Part shown: positions 33,538 to 45,391 of the stretch, piece after piece
Numbering within the stretch: the stretch's first letter is position 1
Layout: the number at the start of each line of letters is the position of its first letter
DNA from: Erodium maritimum
Lineage: Eukaryota; Streptophyta; Magnoliopsida; Geraniales; Geraniaceae
Length of the DNA: 64,000 nt
NCBI GenBank assembly: GCA_963921825.1
Contig: OY997596.1
Span: 11,723,001-11,787,000 of the forward strand
Direction of reading: 5' to 3'
Notes under the pieces: generated by a model
Databases searched by the model: none
Told to the model about the DNA's origin: nothing
Seen by the model: only the letters and a program-made list of their open reading frames with translations
Position numbers and translations under genes: made by a program

Positions 33538-34508
33538 GAGCTCCTGGTTCTATGCAGAATAGAAATATCATGTCTGTTTTTGTTGACAGAGATATAATTT
33601 GATGTAGTAAACCTTTGATTTGCAACCCTAAGTTTTATCTTAATATTAATCTTATAGACAACTGCAATCCATTTCACTGATTTTTTTTTCTATGTTCCAT
33701 ATTCTCTTAGCCTAACTTTATTGTGTAGCTGGTTACTGATGCCAGTGCTTGTCCATATTAAGCTCTCACTCTTAAATTGATCTCCTAAAAAGGCTGTTAA
33801 TTTTACAAGCTCTCGTTCTAATTTTATGTTATTGCATTTAAGTTCATTGCTGTGTTTTATTGGATAATCTTCTCATATTCTTAGTAGATACAATGGGTTG
33901 CTTCAAAAATTGTTTCTTGCTAGATTGTGGATACAATTTGGCATCGTGCTGCCTCTTCAACTTCAGTGGATATTGGCTATTTTTTTCTGAATGTTGAAGA
34001 AAAGTGCTTACCACTCTCTGAATCATTTCATCTTTCTTCTATGCTGAGAACAAGTATTTGGCGACTTTCCTGATTCAACATCATGAGTTTTGCTCCTTTC
34101 TTGACGTTTCTTTTCCAGTATTTTTAGTGAGCTGATGTTAATAGTTTGTTGAAAGCATTTGATTGTTGATCCACTAGATTATACGTTGGAATATTATAGT
34201 AAGACAACTTATTTACAAAATTGCAAGATATATTATAAACATCTAAATTTAAAATCTAAATACTAAAATAAACTATTCTGATTAGAAGAAAAGAAAAACA
34301 TAAATTCCATTGATCATTGCTATCAAAGAATATCTTTGAAGATGAAAATGAAGGAATCTAAGATAATAAATGCTAACAAAAATATTGGAACCGCAACCAC
34401 AGTTCCAAAAGACTTGATTTTTTCACAACTTTGTGATTGTCAAGGATTGGTTTGAATATGTGAAAATTACCTTTATCTTGCTTAACATTAAATGTATCAA
34501 TATCTTAG
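33538..34508. other. OST4 3' UTR and downstream sequence
   Basis: T-rich sequence without supported genes. It ends at the LINE insertion point, whose target duplication atatcttag occupies 34500-34508. Confidence 0.4.
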
Positions 34509-34557
34509 TTTTTTTATCAACGAAAAATATGATTTTTATTTAAAGATGAGCCACCCA

Positions 34558-37500
34558 TTAAGGGGTCAAAGAGTTTACAAGAATAGAGATGTCTCTAAAG
34601 AAAGTAAGAGGATTCTTCGACCAAAACAGGAAAGCCGAGGGTTTGATCGAAGAGTTCTCTGCCCTTAGGAGCGAGAAGCTTAGATGCTTGGCTTTAGCGA
34701 AGACGAATACAACAGGCTTGATAGTTCTGGTGAAAATCGCTACATTGCGAGAGAGCCAAAGATACCACAGGCCAATGAAGAGAAGGCGGATCCAGTGCAA
34801 CTTTAGGGGATTCCGACGAACGAGACCGGCCCACTAAATAATCAAGTCCCGGGCCGAAAGAGGCAAACATGCTTGTATGTTCCACCACTCGAAAATAAGA
34901 GACCATAGTTCCGAAACTCTAGGACAGCTTCTGAAGATGTGGAAGCAATCTTCGAAGATGTAAGGGCAGAAGTGACACATCGAGTCAGCTAGGGAGATGT
35001 GATCCCTCTCTCTTCAAGAAACGACTTTGAGGGAACCGCATCCAAGGCGACCAGCCAGCCGAAAAGGGCAACTTTTGGGGGGTAATTTGGCTTTTCACAG
35101 AATCAGAGCTCAATCAGATTTGGGAGAGAAAGAGCCCTTACAAATTGCTAAGTAACAATCTCTCACTTTAAAGGAAGACGCATTGTAGTTCCAGGCAATT
35201 TCGTCTGGTTCCGAGGACGGCTTAAGCAAATTAACATGTGGAAGAAGACTGGAGAGGAGGCTTCGAGTTCTACCTCTAGGCTCACTACTGAAAGGAGAGA
35301 TCCATCCATTTGAGACCCATAAATCAGCTACAAGAGCCTCTTTGTTTGATGCCCGATCGAAAAGCCTGTGGAAGATAGAGGATAAAGGTTCAAGAGAACA
35401 CCAACAATCCTTCCAGTATTTGATACGATGACCAGAGCCTAAAGACCATTTGAGACCCAAGGAGGCAAAGAGGGATGCGACCATGTCCTCCCAAAAGAGG
35501 CTTAGAATTTGACCCATGATGGTTGAGGGCTGTGACACCTGAAATTGGGTGAGATCCTAGGATTTTGAGGGCCAACCATTGAGTTCACATATCAAAGACT
35601 TTCACAACGAATCCGGTTCAACAATGAATCTCCATAGCAACTTGCAAAGGAGGCTAGTGTTAAATTCCTCTAGTCTTTTGATCCCTAGGCCCCCCCGAAG
35701 ACTTGGGTTGAGTGACGATGCCCCAAGGGACTTTGCAGAAGGGCCTCTTGCCTTGCTTAGCACCCCAAAGAAAGGATTGCATGACTCGTTCCAGGTCTGT
35801 AATTGTAGATTTTGGGGTTCTATATAAAGACATGTAGAAGACTGGGAGGGCTGAGAGGTGCGATTGGATTAAATTTAATCTACCACCCTGAGAGAGGAGC
35901 TTCGGATTCCACCTTGCTAGAGTCTTTTGGAACTTTTCCACAACAAGGTTTCCAAGTCGAAGTGAGCCTAGGATTAGCACCCAACTTGAAGCCAAGGTAA
36001 GCACATGGTAAAGACCCAATTTCACAACCCAAGATCGAGGCTAACAACTGTTCTTCCACAGCAGAACCATTTAGGAGCATGAGTTTAGACTTAGAAAAAT
36101 TGATCTCCAAACCTGAAGCGTGGTAAAAGTCTTGCAGGATGATCATGATATTGGTTGTTGTAGAAGGCTTGGCTTGAAGAAACATAAGAGAGTCGTCTAC
36201 AAATTGTAAATGTGACAGCGAAGAAGAGGAATTGCCAAAGGAGTACCCTTTTATCAGTCCATCCGCTTCTGCTTTAGTTAATAAAAGATGAAGCCCATCA
36301 ACGGCCAAGATGAAGAGAAACGGAGAGAGGGAGCAGCCTTGTTTAACCCCGCGAGATGAGGAGAACTCTGGAGATGGGGATTCGTTAATCAGGACTGAAG
36401 CATTTGCTTTGAGGCAGACTTTGATCCAGTTGCACCATTGTCTACTGAAGCCCATTTTGGAGAGAGTGGAGATGAGGTAATACGAGTTCATTTTATCGAA
36501 TGCTTTTGCAAAATCTAGCTTCAGCAACATAAGCTTTTGCTTCTTAACCTTGGCCTGATGAATAACTTCATTTGCTATTAGTACATAGTCAACCAGCTGC
36601 CTGCCTTTGACAAAAGCAGTTTGATAATCGCTGACAAGGTTCGGAAGAAAGGGTTTAATCCTTAAAGAAAGTAATTTAGATAGAACCCTGTAGGAGCTTG
36701 TGAGAAGACTTATTAGACGGAACTGGTCGAGAGATGAGGCTGATTTTCCTTCGAAATTAAAGCTATGAAGGACGAGTTAATGGATTTTCCAAGCAGTGCC
36801 GAGCGATGGAAATCCTCAAAGAACCTCATGAAAACCAATCTGATTGTCGGCCAGCAGTTCTGAATAAACTTCAAAGAGAAGCAGTCTGGGCCCTGAGCTT
36901 TGTTTCCATTGATAGATAACACGGCTCTTAAAACTTCTTCCTCCAAGAATGGGGCTTCCAGGAGAGAGGCTTCTGATTCTGAGAGACGAGCAAAAGGCAG
37001 GTTTGGAAAGATCGGATGAGTCTGAAGCTTGTCTTGGAACCTATCTGCAAAAAAGAGAGGCGTAAGTTTTAATCTCTTCTGGCTCAGAAAGAATGCCTGT
37101 GGGGGTTTGGAGTTCTTCAATACGATTCATGGATGCTCGGATGTTGACATAGAGATGAAAGAAGCTGGTGTTTTGATCTCCACTAGATAACCAGAGCAGC
37201 CTTGATTTATGACGCCAAAGTTTTGCTGAGAGTTTAAGATGAAGGATGAGCTTGGCCTGTAGTAGAGAACGGTTCGAGGTTTAAGCCGAAGTTAGAGCTC
37301 TGGATGAGATGGTGTCATCAAGATCTTCAATTTCTCTTGTCAACTCCGCTATTTTGAAGTCTAGATTTCCAAAAACTTGTAGATTCCAGGCTTTAAGATC
37401 ATTGTGGAGACTACAAAGCTTGGAGCTTAGGATGAAGGATGCACTACCATGAAAGGAATATGAGTGCCAAACCTTGCTTACAAAGGGTCTGAATTCAGGG

Positions 37501-38247
37501 TGCTGTAACCAAGCATTGATGAATCTTCTCGGCCTCGGACCCCAATCTCTTAAGCTATTTTTCAGCAGAACCGGACAGTGATCTGAAAGGGAACGCGCGA
37601 CGCATGACAGATCCAACGGGGAGAAAGTTTGCATAAAGCCTTCTAAGAGGAGAAACCTGTCCAAGCGACTAGCCGTTGAGTTGGGACCGTACAAGTGAAA
37701 TACTTTCCTTGGAGAGGAATGCCTATCATATTTGAGTCCATGATGAAGGAAGAAAAGGCTTCAATATCTCGATAATTGATGATGGAGCCTTGGGATCTCT
37801 CAGATGGGCCGAGAATCGAATTGAAGTCGCCACCTAGGACTCGAGGGTGGTCAAGGAGATTGAGTTCCGTTTGAAGTTCTATCCATAGTGATGGCTTCTC
37901 GGCCAACTGACAAGAGGCATAGACGTTGAGCAGAGGACTTCAATTCGTTCAAGTAAGATTAGACCCATAATTCTCAAAAACTTGAATTGAATGTTGTTGT
38001 CGGCCAACTGAAATAGACTTGATTTCCAAAGAGTAATGAGTCCTCCAGAAGCTCCTTGGGAAGGAGAGCAAAGGCCTTCCCAACACCCAGTGAGGCCACA
38101 GGATTTGAAGAACAGGGGAGGAAGCTTTGGTAGTTTAGTTTCTTGAAGGAGGAGGATGTCGGGTTTGGTAGAGCGGACAAGGTGGGCTAAGGTATTTCTC
38201 TTCTGGTCGGAATGGAAGCCGCGAACATTCCAACTCAGGATGATCAT
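34558..38247 (-). pseudogene. LINE ORF2: endonuclease and reverse transcriptase, frameshifted
   Basis: It begins MIILSWNVRGF at 38247, seven bases past the end of ORF1. The apurinic-type endonuclease shows LLQETKLP, GGDFNSI and SDHCPVLL. RT has AQGPDCFS, LDFAKAFDKM, SSSRGVKQGCSLSPFLF and the catalytic FVDD (about 36250-36260). A zf-RVT region follows (35538-35110), and a W..WLSRN..IF tail near 34700. Successive blocks fall in all three frames, with breaks near 37900, 37690, 37200, 36600, 35950 and 35600, so the gene is inactive. Confidence 0.9.
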
Positions 38248-40010
38248 GGGGGTCTAGTTGGGTGGGGGGTCCAAATCTGGTTTGGTATTTGGAGGATTAT
38301 GGGAAGAGGCAAAAATTTTGAGAATTTCTTCCGTCGGAGCTGAAGAGGTGAAACCCAAATCTCGACAAATGTTCCATGCTTTGAGGGCCTCGGGAGCTTC
38401 ATCGTGGTTAAAAATCGAAGGTTGTGTGGAAGGTGAGGGGGTTGCGAGAGGCTTTGAGAGGTGAGAAGGAGGCAAAGGGGCGGGAACTCCATTAATTGCA
38501 AAGGGAGAGTGTCGAGGAATTTGGGGATTTAGGGAAGGAGGGAGAGGAGGGGTAGGTCTGAGGAGAGCTGATCTGAAGTTAAGGTTATGATTTTGGGCTT
38601 GGGCTTGAGAGGGGGTGGTTGTTGGGTTATGGGATAGGGAGCTTGGTACGGAAGCGTGCTTGGTAAGAGTGGGGAAATTGGGCTTTGAGATGGCAAAGCC
38701 AGTTGAGCCCATTTCAACCGAAATTGTTCTGAAGTTTGACACTGGCGATTGGGAGGCCCGAGAAATACCGTTGACTTCTCTATTCTCGGGATTGTCTTGA
38801 GACGATGAGGAGTCATCCGAGAAGGCCGACATGTAGTCGTCGGAGTGATCGGACTGACCCAAGGTGACTGAGTCCTGGTATTAACAATCGAAATCACACT
38901 ACTTGAGATTTCAGATATGAGAATCATATGATATTTAAGGCGGAAGCTGAGTGAGCAACGTGTTGAGACCCAGTCTGGTGATTTCTGATGAATAAGGACA
39001 AATCCAGCTTTCATATGGGTTCCGTCTGCCGTTTGGGTATGAATTTGCACCATAGTTCCCAGAGGGGCCGCAATAGCTTCAAAGGTCTTGGGAGACCAAG
39101 CTTCCAGAGGAACTCTCATCATTTTAACCCACTTAAAGAAACCTCATTCTTCAATAAGCTGGGCCATATTTGGGATTATTGAGGACCACTTTTGCAGTAG
39201 GGAAAGGAGTTCAGTGTCCCTTTGATGAGCGGCTTCACAATTTGTGACATAAATTAAGAATATTCTTGTAAGAACCGCCTCCGGTCAATCTCGATCGAAC
39301 CGGCGAAGTTTGGCGAAAGTTGACATTTTGCCGGAAAAGTCAACCGATGACTCCGGGAGTCATTCGGGACCTTTCCGGGGCCCAAAAAGCTTAGTCGTCG
39401 TTACGGTTAGCTTAATTGGGCCGTTTCCTTTCAAATGACTGTTATTGTGGAAAAGTCAACATTCGGTCAAACAAAGACTTTTTATCGATTAAAACAAATT
39501 AAATTAAAATTGCTTGATTTTTCTAAGAGCTAAGTGGTCCCCACTAGGACACTTGTCCTTAGTGGCTTGGAGGAGAAGAAATGGGTCCCCATTTACCCTC
39601 ACATAAGCCAAAATGGATGAATTGGACCTAAGGGGCACTATGGTCTTTAACTAATTTAGGTCTTTTAAAGCAATTGAAGCAACCAAATCAGCCCATTCTT
39701 CACTAGTGCAGTCGAAACACACAAGGGGAAAGAGAGTGGAAGAGCTCTTGACTTGAGGAAGAAGAAAGGGAGAAAAAAAGGAAGAACTTGAAGCTATTTC
39801 TTCATCCAATCTTCTCCAAAAGTGCATCATCTTCATCCTCACATCATTCTAAAGGTAAGTGACCTCTTAAACTCCACTTTCAATTCATTTCAATTCATGG
39901 GTTTTCATAGAAATGCATGAACTAGCTATGTTTTTTAGTTCTATGGTGTTAGATGATGTTTTGGAGTAGATGATTGATTTATTTAGAAATCAATGGTTGT
40001 TTGTTGTTTT

Positions 40011-42798
40011 TGTAAGAACCGCCCCCGGTCGATCCCGGTCGAACTGGAGGTTTTCGGCGAACGTTGACTTTTTGCCGGAAAAGTCAACCGATGACTCCGG
40101 AAGTCATTCAGGACCTTTCCGGGGCCCAACAAGCTTAGCAGTCATCACGATTAGCTTAGTTGGGCCGTTTCCTTTCCGTTGACTGTAATATTGAGAAAAG
40201 TCAACCCAGAGTCTTTTTCGATCAACCGCAGTCCGATTAAGAACAAAATCCGATAAATCCTTTGTGCTGGAATTATTTGAACTAGCAGTGATCCCCACTT
40301 GGACATGTGTCCATACTTGCTTGGAAGGGAATAATTGGTTGCTTTTGACCCATTTACCCTCTTGGTATGTCTTAAAGAGGTGAGAGCAAGGAGGGGTAGT
40401 TTGGGAATTTCCACTCTAGGTTAAAGGCACAAATACTTAGAGCAATTCAGCTCATTTGTGCTTCTTATCAGATTTTGTAAAGAGAGAGAAGGAATAAAGG
40501 AGAGAAAGGGAAGATTTTAGAGCTTGATTCTACTCAAACCTCACCAAAATCATTGGATTCTTCTTCTACACTCCATTTCCAAGGTAAATCCATCTTCCTT
40601 TTTCGTTTGGGTAGCCTTGGTTCATGGGTTTTGGAAGAGAATGAAGAACAATGGTTGGGAGTTGAAGCTTTAATGGTGGATGATGTTTTTGGAGTGAACA
40701 AGGAGTTTAGATGTTGGTTTTGTTGTGGTTTTGAGTAGTTTTGATGAGACTCATTGAGGGTATTGAAGGATTTGAGGTTTGGGTTCTGTTTTGAAGCTTT
40801 AGGAGTTCATCAATGGAGTTTTTGAGAGGTTTTTCGCAGAAAACGAAGTTGGGAAGAAGAAGGAGGGTCTGTTCAGGTCTGGTACGGAACGAGGCATGGA
40901 AAGGGTCTCATTCCGGCCCTCTGAGTGGCACGGAACGAGCCACATTCCGACCCTCTGAGTGGCACAGAATGAGTCACATTTTTTGGCCCTCTGAGTGGCA
41001 TGGAATAGGTCACATTCCGGCCCTCTGAGTGGCATGGAATGGATCACATTCGGGGCTAGTTTCCAGTAGTGTGGGCTGTCCGAATTGAGCCTAGTTTGGG
41101 CCCAATTTGTCCTTTTGGCCCAAGTGTTACCGTTAAGAGTAATTTATGTGACTTTTTTTAAACCGTCTTTGTTTAGTTATTGTGTGATCCAAGACCTTGG
41201 ACCCGAGATCGACGGAGGAGGAGACCCGAGGACATCGTAAAGTGGAGGAGGAAGCGAGCCAGGACGTCAGAAGCTAGGAGACGTAGTTGTTGTGTTCTTC
41301 TTGAGGTAGGGAACGTAGCGAATACCGGTTTGATTACAGAAAGTTACTAGCATGCATGATTAGGGAATAATAATAAACGGAAAGGTCATAGTTGGCATAT
41401 AGGATGTGATTCACTAGAATATCTGCTTTCGATTATTAAATAACCGGACGAGTCTTAGTAACATGTAGGATGTGATTCACTAGATTACCTACTTTCAATA
41501 CTTGGGAAATTGCCGTGCTGGTAGAATGGCCATGTCGAGACTTAGGGTTGCGTGCTGATTCAGATGCATGATGCGTGTTATAATCGTTGTGTGAGAGTTG
41601 AAATAAGATTATACTCGGTGAAGCATGTTGTGACTGTGTGTGGGCAAGTGTGCCGTGTTTGATATGAAGTGATTCTTTGGTTGTGATATGATCGGGTGGG
41701 TGATAGACCGATTGGGTGTTTTGGTGAGTTGGCCGGTTGGTATACCGAGGTCAACTATAACATTGTGATGCGTGTTATACTCTTGATGTGTGTTCCAAGA
41801 GGAGGCGTAACCTGTGCGTTGCCTCCACCGAGGGATAGTTCCGGTGCATGTCATTGAGGCCAAGGATGGCGTGGTAGATACCCCGATTCTTCGTGACAGG
41901 AAGGTGTACGACCGAGGTATGTGCCGGTCCAGTATGCGTGAGGCCCTGATTCTACGTGACAAGAAGACGTCCGACTGAGGGATTTCCGGTATGGGATGCT
42001 ACTCCGATTCTACGTGACGGGAAGATGTCGGTATTGAGGCTTCGTGTTCCAGTACGACATAAATGGAACGGGCTGTGATACCCGGAGATTTTGGAATGGT
42101 TGTACTACGTTTTGTGTGGGTCTGCTGTGCGTGCTGTTTGACTTTGTGTGTTGTTCTAAGTGTGATTATGGTCTTGTGAGAGTGTTTGGTGACTCGAGGT
42201 GCTGTTATACCTGAATTCTGTGTTGCCGTGCGAGTTTGCACGTGTGTTCGGTTGCGAGATAATCGTGGGCGTTGTCCATTGAGAATTGTTAGGTGATGAG
42301 TGTCAAGAGCGAAGTTGAGAAGAGTGTATGTGTTCGGTTCATTGTGAGTTGATTTACAGGTTGTGCTTGAGTGAAGGTCAAGCGTTGTATTAGAGTAATT
42401 GTTTAATTTGACTTTTAATTGTTATGCTTACTAGTATGCCCTAATTGGACGGTTACTCGTGGTAGGTAGTGAACTGATGTTCATAACCTTAACTACTTTT
42501 CCTACTGAGCGAAAGCTCACCCCCTTACTTTGTTGTGTTTCATGTCTTGAGCGGGATTTGTACTAGCTGGATGCTCGATGCTTGGGAGCTAACGAGGGTC
42601 CTAGGCTAGCTTGTCTAGAGACGTACTGTGATTTTGAATTAAACTTTAACTTTGGATTTATGAGCTGTTGAATCTTTTATCGGATTGTGGTGACAATTTA
42701 TTATTACTTTAAACCTTATTTCATGTAAAGTTGTTTTAATTATTATCGTTTTAAATTCACGTCTCGAGTCCGGTCAAAACCGGATTTGGGGCATGACA
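40011..42798 (+). mobile_element. Inner solo LTR of the same family, target duplication gtttt
   Basis: 2,788 bp, TGTAAGAACC...GGGGCATGACA, flanked by gtttt (40006-40010, 42799-42803). The first 200 bases are nearly the same as 39267-39470. It lies inside the outer LTR in the same orientation and has no gag or pol. It is the youngest of the three nested layers (LINE, outer LTR, inner LTR). Confidence 0.94.
40917..41050. repeat. 34-36-bp tandem repeat in the inner LTR
   Basis: The word ccctctgagtggca recurs at 40917, 40951, 40987 and 41021. It occupies the LTR position where the outer LTR has the array at 42976-43110. Confidence 0.85.
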
Positions 42799-42975
42799 GT
42801 TTTTGGTTTGGAAATCTCTTGGGTATTTGTAGTTTTGATGAATCCCTCTTTGGGTAGTGAAGTAGTGAAGCTATTGGACTGATTTGGAGGTTTGGGATTG
42901 ATAAAAATGGAGTTTTTGGACTGTTTTACGTGAAAAGGGAGCTGGAGGAAGAAGAAGGGCGAGTCTGCCCAGACC

Positions 42976-43110
42976 CGTCACGGATCCGTGATGGGTATCG
43001 TGACGGGAGACGTCACGGGTCCGTGACGGAGGGCGTGACGGCATGCGTCACGGTTCCGTGACGTCATCCATGACGGATGGCCTCACGGCTCCGTGACCCG
43101 ATCCGTGACA
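42976..43110. repeat. Array of GTCACGG-NN-CCGTGAC palindromes in the outer LTR
   Basis: Successive near-perfect palindromes with different central bases (cgtcacggatccgtgatg, cgtcacgggtccgtgacg, cgtcacggttccgtgacg, and others) fill 135 bp. Confidence 0.85.
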
Positions 43111-45391
43111 GACCTGTTTTGAGCCCTTTTTAGGTGTTTTCATCTAATTCGAACATTTATCTTGAAGCGTTTGTTGGGGGTTTTAACTTAGATGTTTGCC
43201 TCTTAAACCATCTTTTGTTAGCCTCTAATTATAGAATTAATTGTGATCCAAGACCTTGGACCCGAGCTCGACGGAGGAGAAGGCATTTGGGACCGCGTGG
43301 GAGGACGAGGAAGAAGCTAGCCAGGTCGTCAGCTGCTAGGATTGGTTCGTTTTTGAGGTATGGAAGAGTAGTAAACTCCACTCTTAATTTAAAGAATGTT
43401 AGTAGTATGCCTATAGGATAATAATAACCGGAAAGATCCTAGTTTGCATATAGGATTTGATTCACTAGAATAACCGCTTTCAATTATGTTAATAACCGGA
43501 AGAGTCTTAGTATGCAAATAGGATGTGATTCACTAGTTTAACCGCTTTCAATTATTGGGAAATTGCCGTGCTGATAGAATGGCCATGACGAGCCTTAGGA
43601 TTGATTGTGGTTGTGTTGGATTGTGTTCAATTGTCTCAAATATTGATGCATGTTCCATTCTTTGGTTAATACAAGAGTCATACTAAACTAGATGAATTAT
43701 GACGATTGTGTTGTGAATGTTTGCTTGTGACTTAATTGACTGAGTGAATGTTTGAATGTGATTATGTGATTGTGCCTTGTGACATGATCGGGTGAGTGAT
43801 AGACCGATGGGACATGTTTGGTAAGTCATGCCGGTAAGCTTGGTTGATAATATGAGTTCGATGTAGTGTGCTTGTTTGGATTGTGTGCTTTGTGGTTTAC
43901 TTGCCCCGAGTTGTGTTTCCGGGAAGATATCCGACCGAGGGGGTATGCCGGTCCGATATGTTTACATTTTTGTTTCACCCCGATGCTACGTGTTCCGGGA
44001 AGACCTGGGCCGATGATTATTCTGGTACGGTATACTGTTGTCTTATCCGATGCTACGTGTTCCGGGAAGACCTACGCCGAGGGACATTCCGACATGGTAT
44101 ATTGTTGTCTCACTCCGATGCTACGTGTTCCGGAGAGACTTGTTTCACCCCGATGATATGTGTCCCATTCGGGGGCATTTCTGGGAGCCCGATGATATGC
44201 GTCCCATTCGGGGGCGTTTCCCGGAGGACATCTTGACCGAGGGGCATTCCGACATGATGTGTTGGTTTGTGTGTAGATCGGAGTCTTGTGGTTTACATTA
44301 TCTATATTTCGGTACCCGTGTGTTCTTTAATTGTTTCTATCGGTGAATAATCTGTCTCCCCGTTGATCCCCCTTGAGTTACTAATTTATTAAGTGTTGTA
44401 ATTCTTGTTGATCTCTAATTATGGTGTCTTTTGGATAATCGTACTAATCGGGATTTTGTTGTCAAATCGGGGGTTATTTTTACTTTACTATTTTTTCCTA
44501 CTGAGCGTAAGCTCACCCCCTTCGTGTTTACTGTTTTTACAGGTTTCATTGATGAGTAGGCCTAGAGGTTGCCTCAGGGCTCGGGAGTTCCTTGAGCATC
44601 CGGGTGGTTGATTGTAGTCAAGACGTACTTTCCACTTTTGTAACAAACTATGTTTACCTTACCTGTTTGGATTGAGCGTTGACTCATACTTATCAGAATT
44701 GTTATTTTGGAACTTAAAGATTTGGAGTTGGTTTTCGTTTAAAATTCACTTTTATTATTATTTATTTATTATTCTGAGTTCACGTCTCAAGCCCGGTCAA
44801 AACCGGATTTGGGGCGTGACAATTCTATTGCCCATATCTACGAGCTCGATATCACGAATACCATCAGCAGCTAAATTGTAAATGATCGCCTCCCTATCTT
44901 TATCAGAGTGAGCAATTCCAAAAAGGCATGCTCTCAGAAACTCCTCTAAGTTCGGATTCGGAGATGCCAAAACAGACATCAGAGTTTCCTGATGGGAGGT
45001 CTGGATTGGCTAGAAGGGATTGATTTGGAGATCTGACGAGGAGGTTGAAGGAGGGGGGGGGGTGAGTGGCTTTGGGATTTGAGGAGATGGGTTTGGGATT
45101 GAGGCATTTAGCCTGTTCGAGATTGAGACATAGACCTTCTGTCTCTAGAAAAGAGACCCATCTAGCACGAAGATCGCTTCATTTGCTTCCAGGGGGTTGA
45201 AAAGTGGAGGAAAGCAACCCTTTTCCCTGATTTGGAAAAACGGGCGGGGAGGTCAATTTCGGTTGGATTGCAGGTTGAATCGAAAAAGGATTGCAGGTCT
45301 GCATGTGTTGCGGAGCGGGGAAGGTTGTTGATGAACACATGGTAAGATGAGGATGAGGCTTCAAGCGGAGCAAAGCGGCTTGATATCTTAG

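Larger units (their letters stand above)
39267..44821 (+). mobile_element. Outer solo LTR, 5-bp target duplication attct
   Basis: It starts TGTAAGAACC at 39267 and ends GGGGCGTGACA at 44821, flanked by attct (39262-39266, 44822-44826). It has no internal region. It is interrupted at 40010 by a second LTR of the same family; without it the LTR is about 2.76 kb. It inserted into ORF1 of the LINE. Confidence 0.93.
38254..45373 (-). pseudogene. LINE ORF1 (DUF4283-like), interrupted by solo LTRs
   Basis: The 5' part lies at 45373-44827 and the 3' part at 39266-38254, with the LTR block between. The 3' part has VPLEAWSPKTFEAIAAPLG, the DUF4283-type nucleic-acid-binding pattern of plant L1 ORF1, then a Ser/Pro-rich tail ending PDLDPPPN. 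The 5' part includes DKDREAIIYNLAADG. A frame change occurs near 38860. Confidence 0.7.
34509..45382 (-). mobile_element. L1-type LINE, split by nested solo LTRs
   Basis: The 9-bp target duplication atatcttag lies at 34500-34508 and 45383-45391. The minus-strand element ends in poly(A) (T run 34509-34515) after an L1-type tail. ORF1 and ORF2 are recognisable. Without the 5.56-kb LTR insertion at 39267-44821 it is about 5.3 kb, near full length for a plant L1. Confidence 0.88.
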
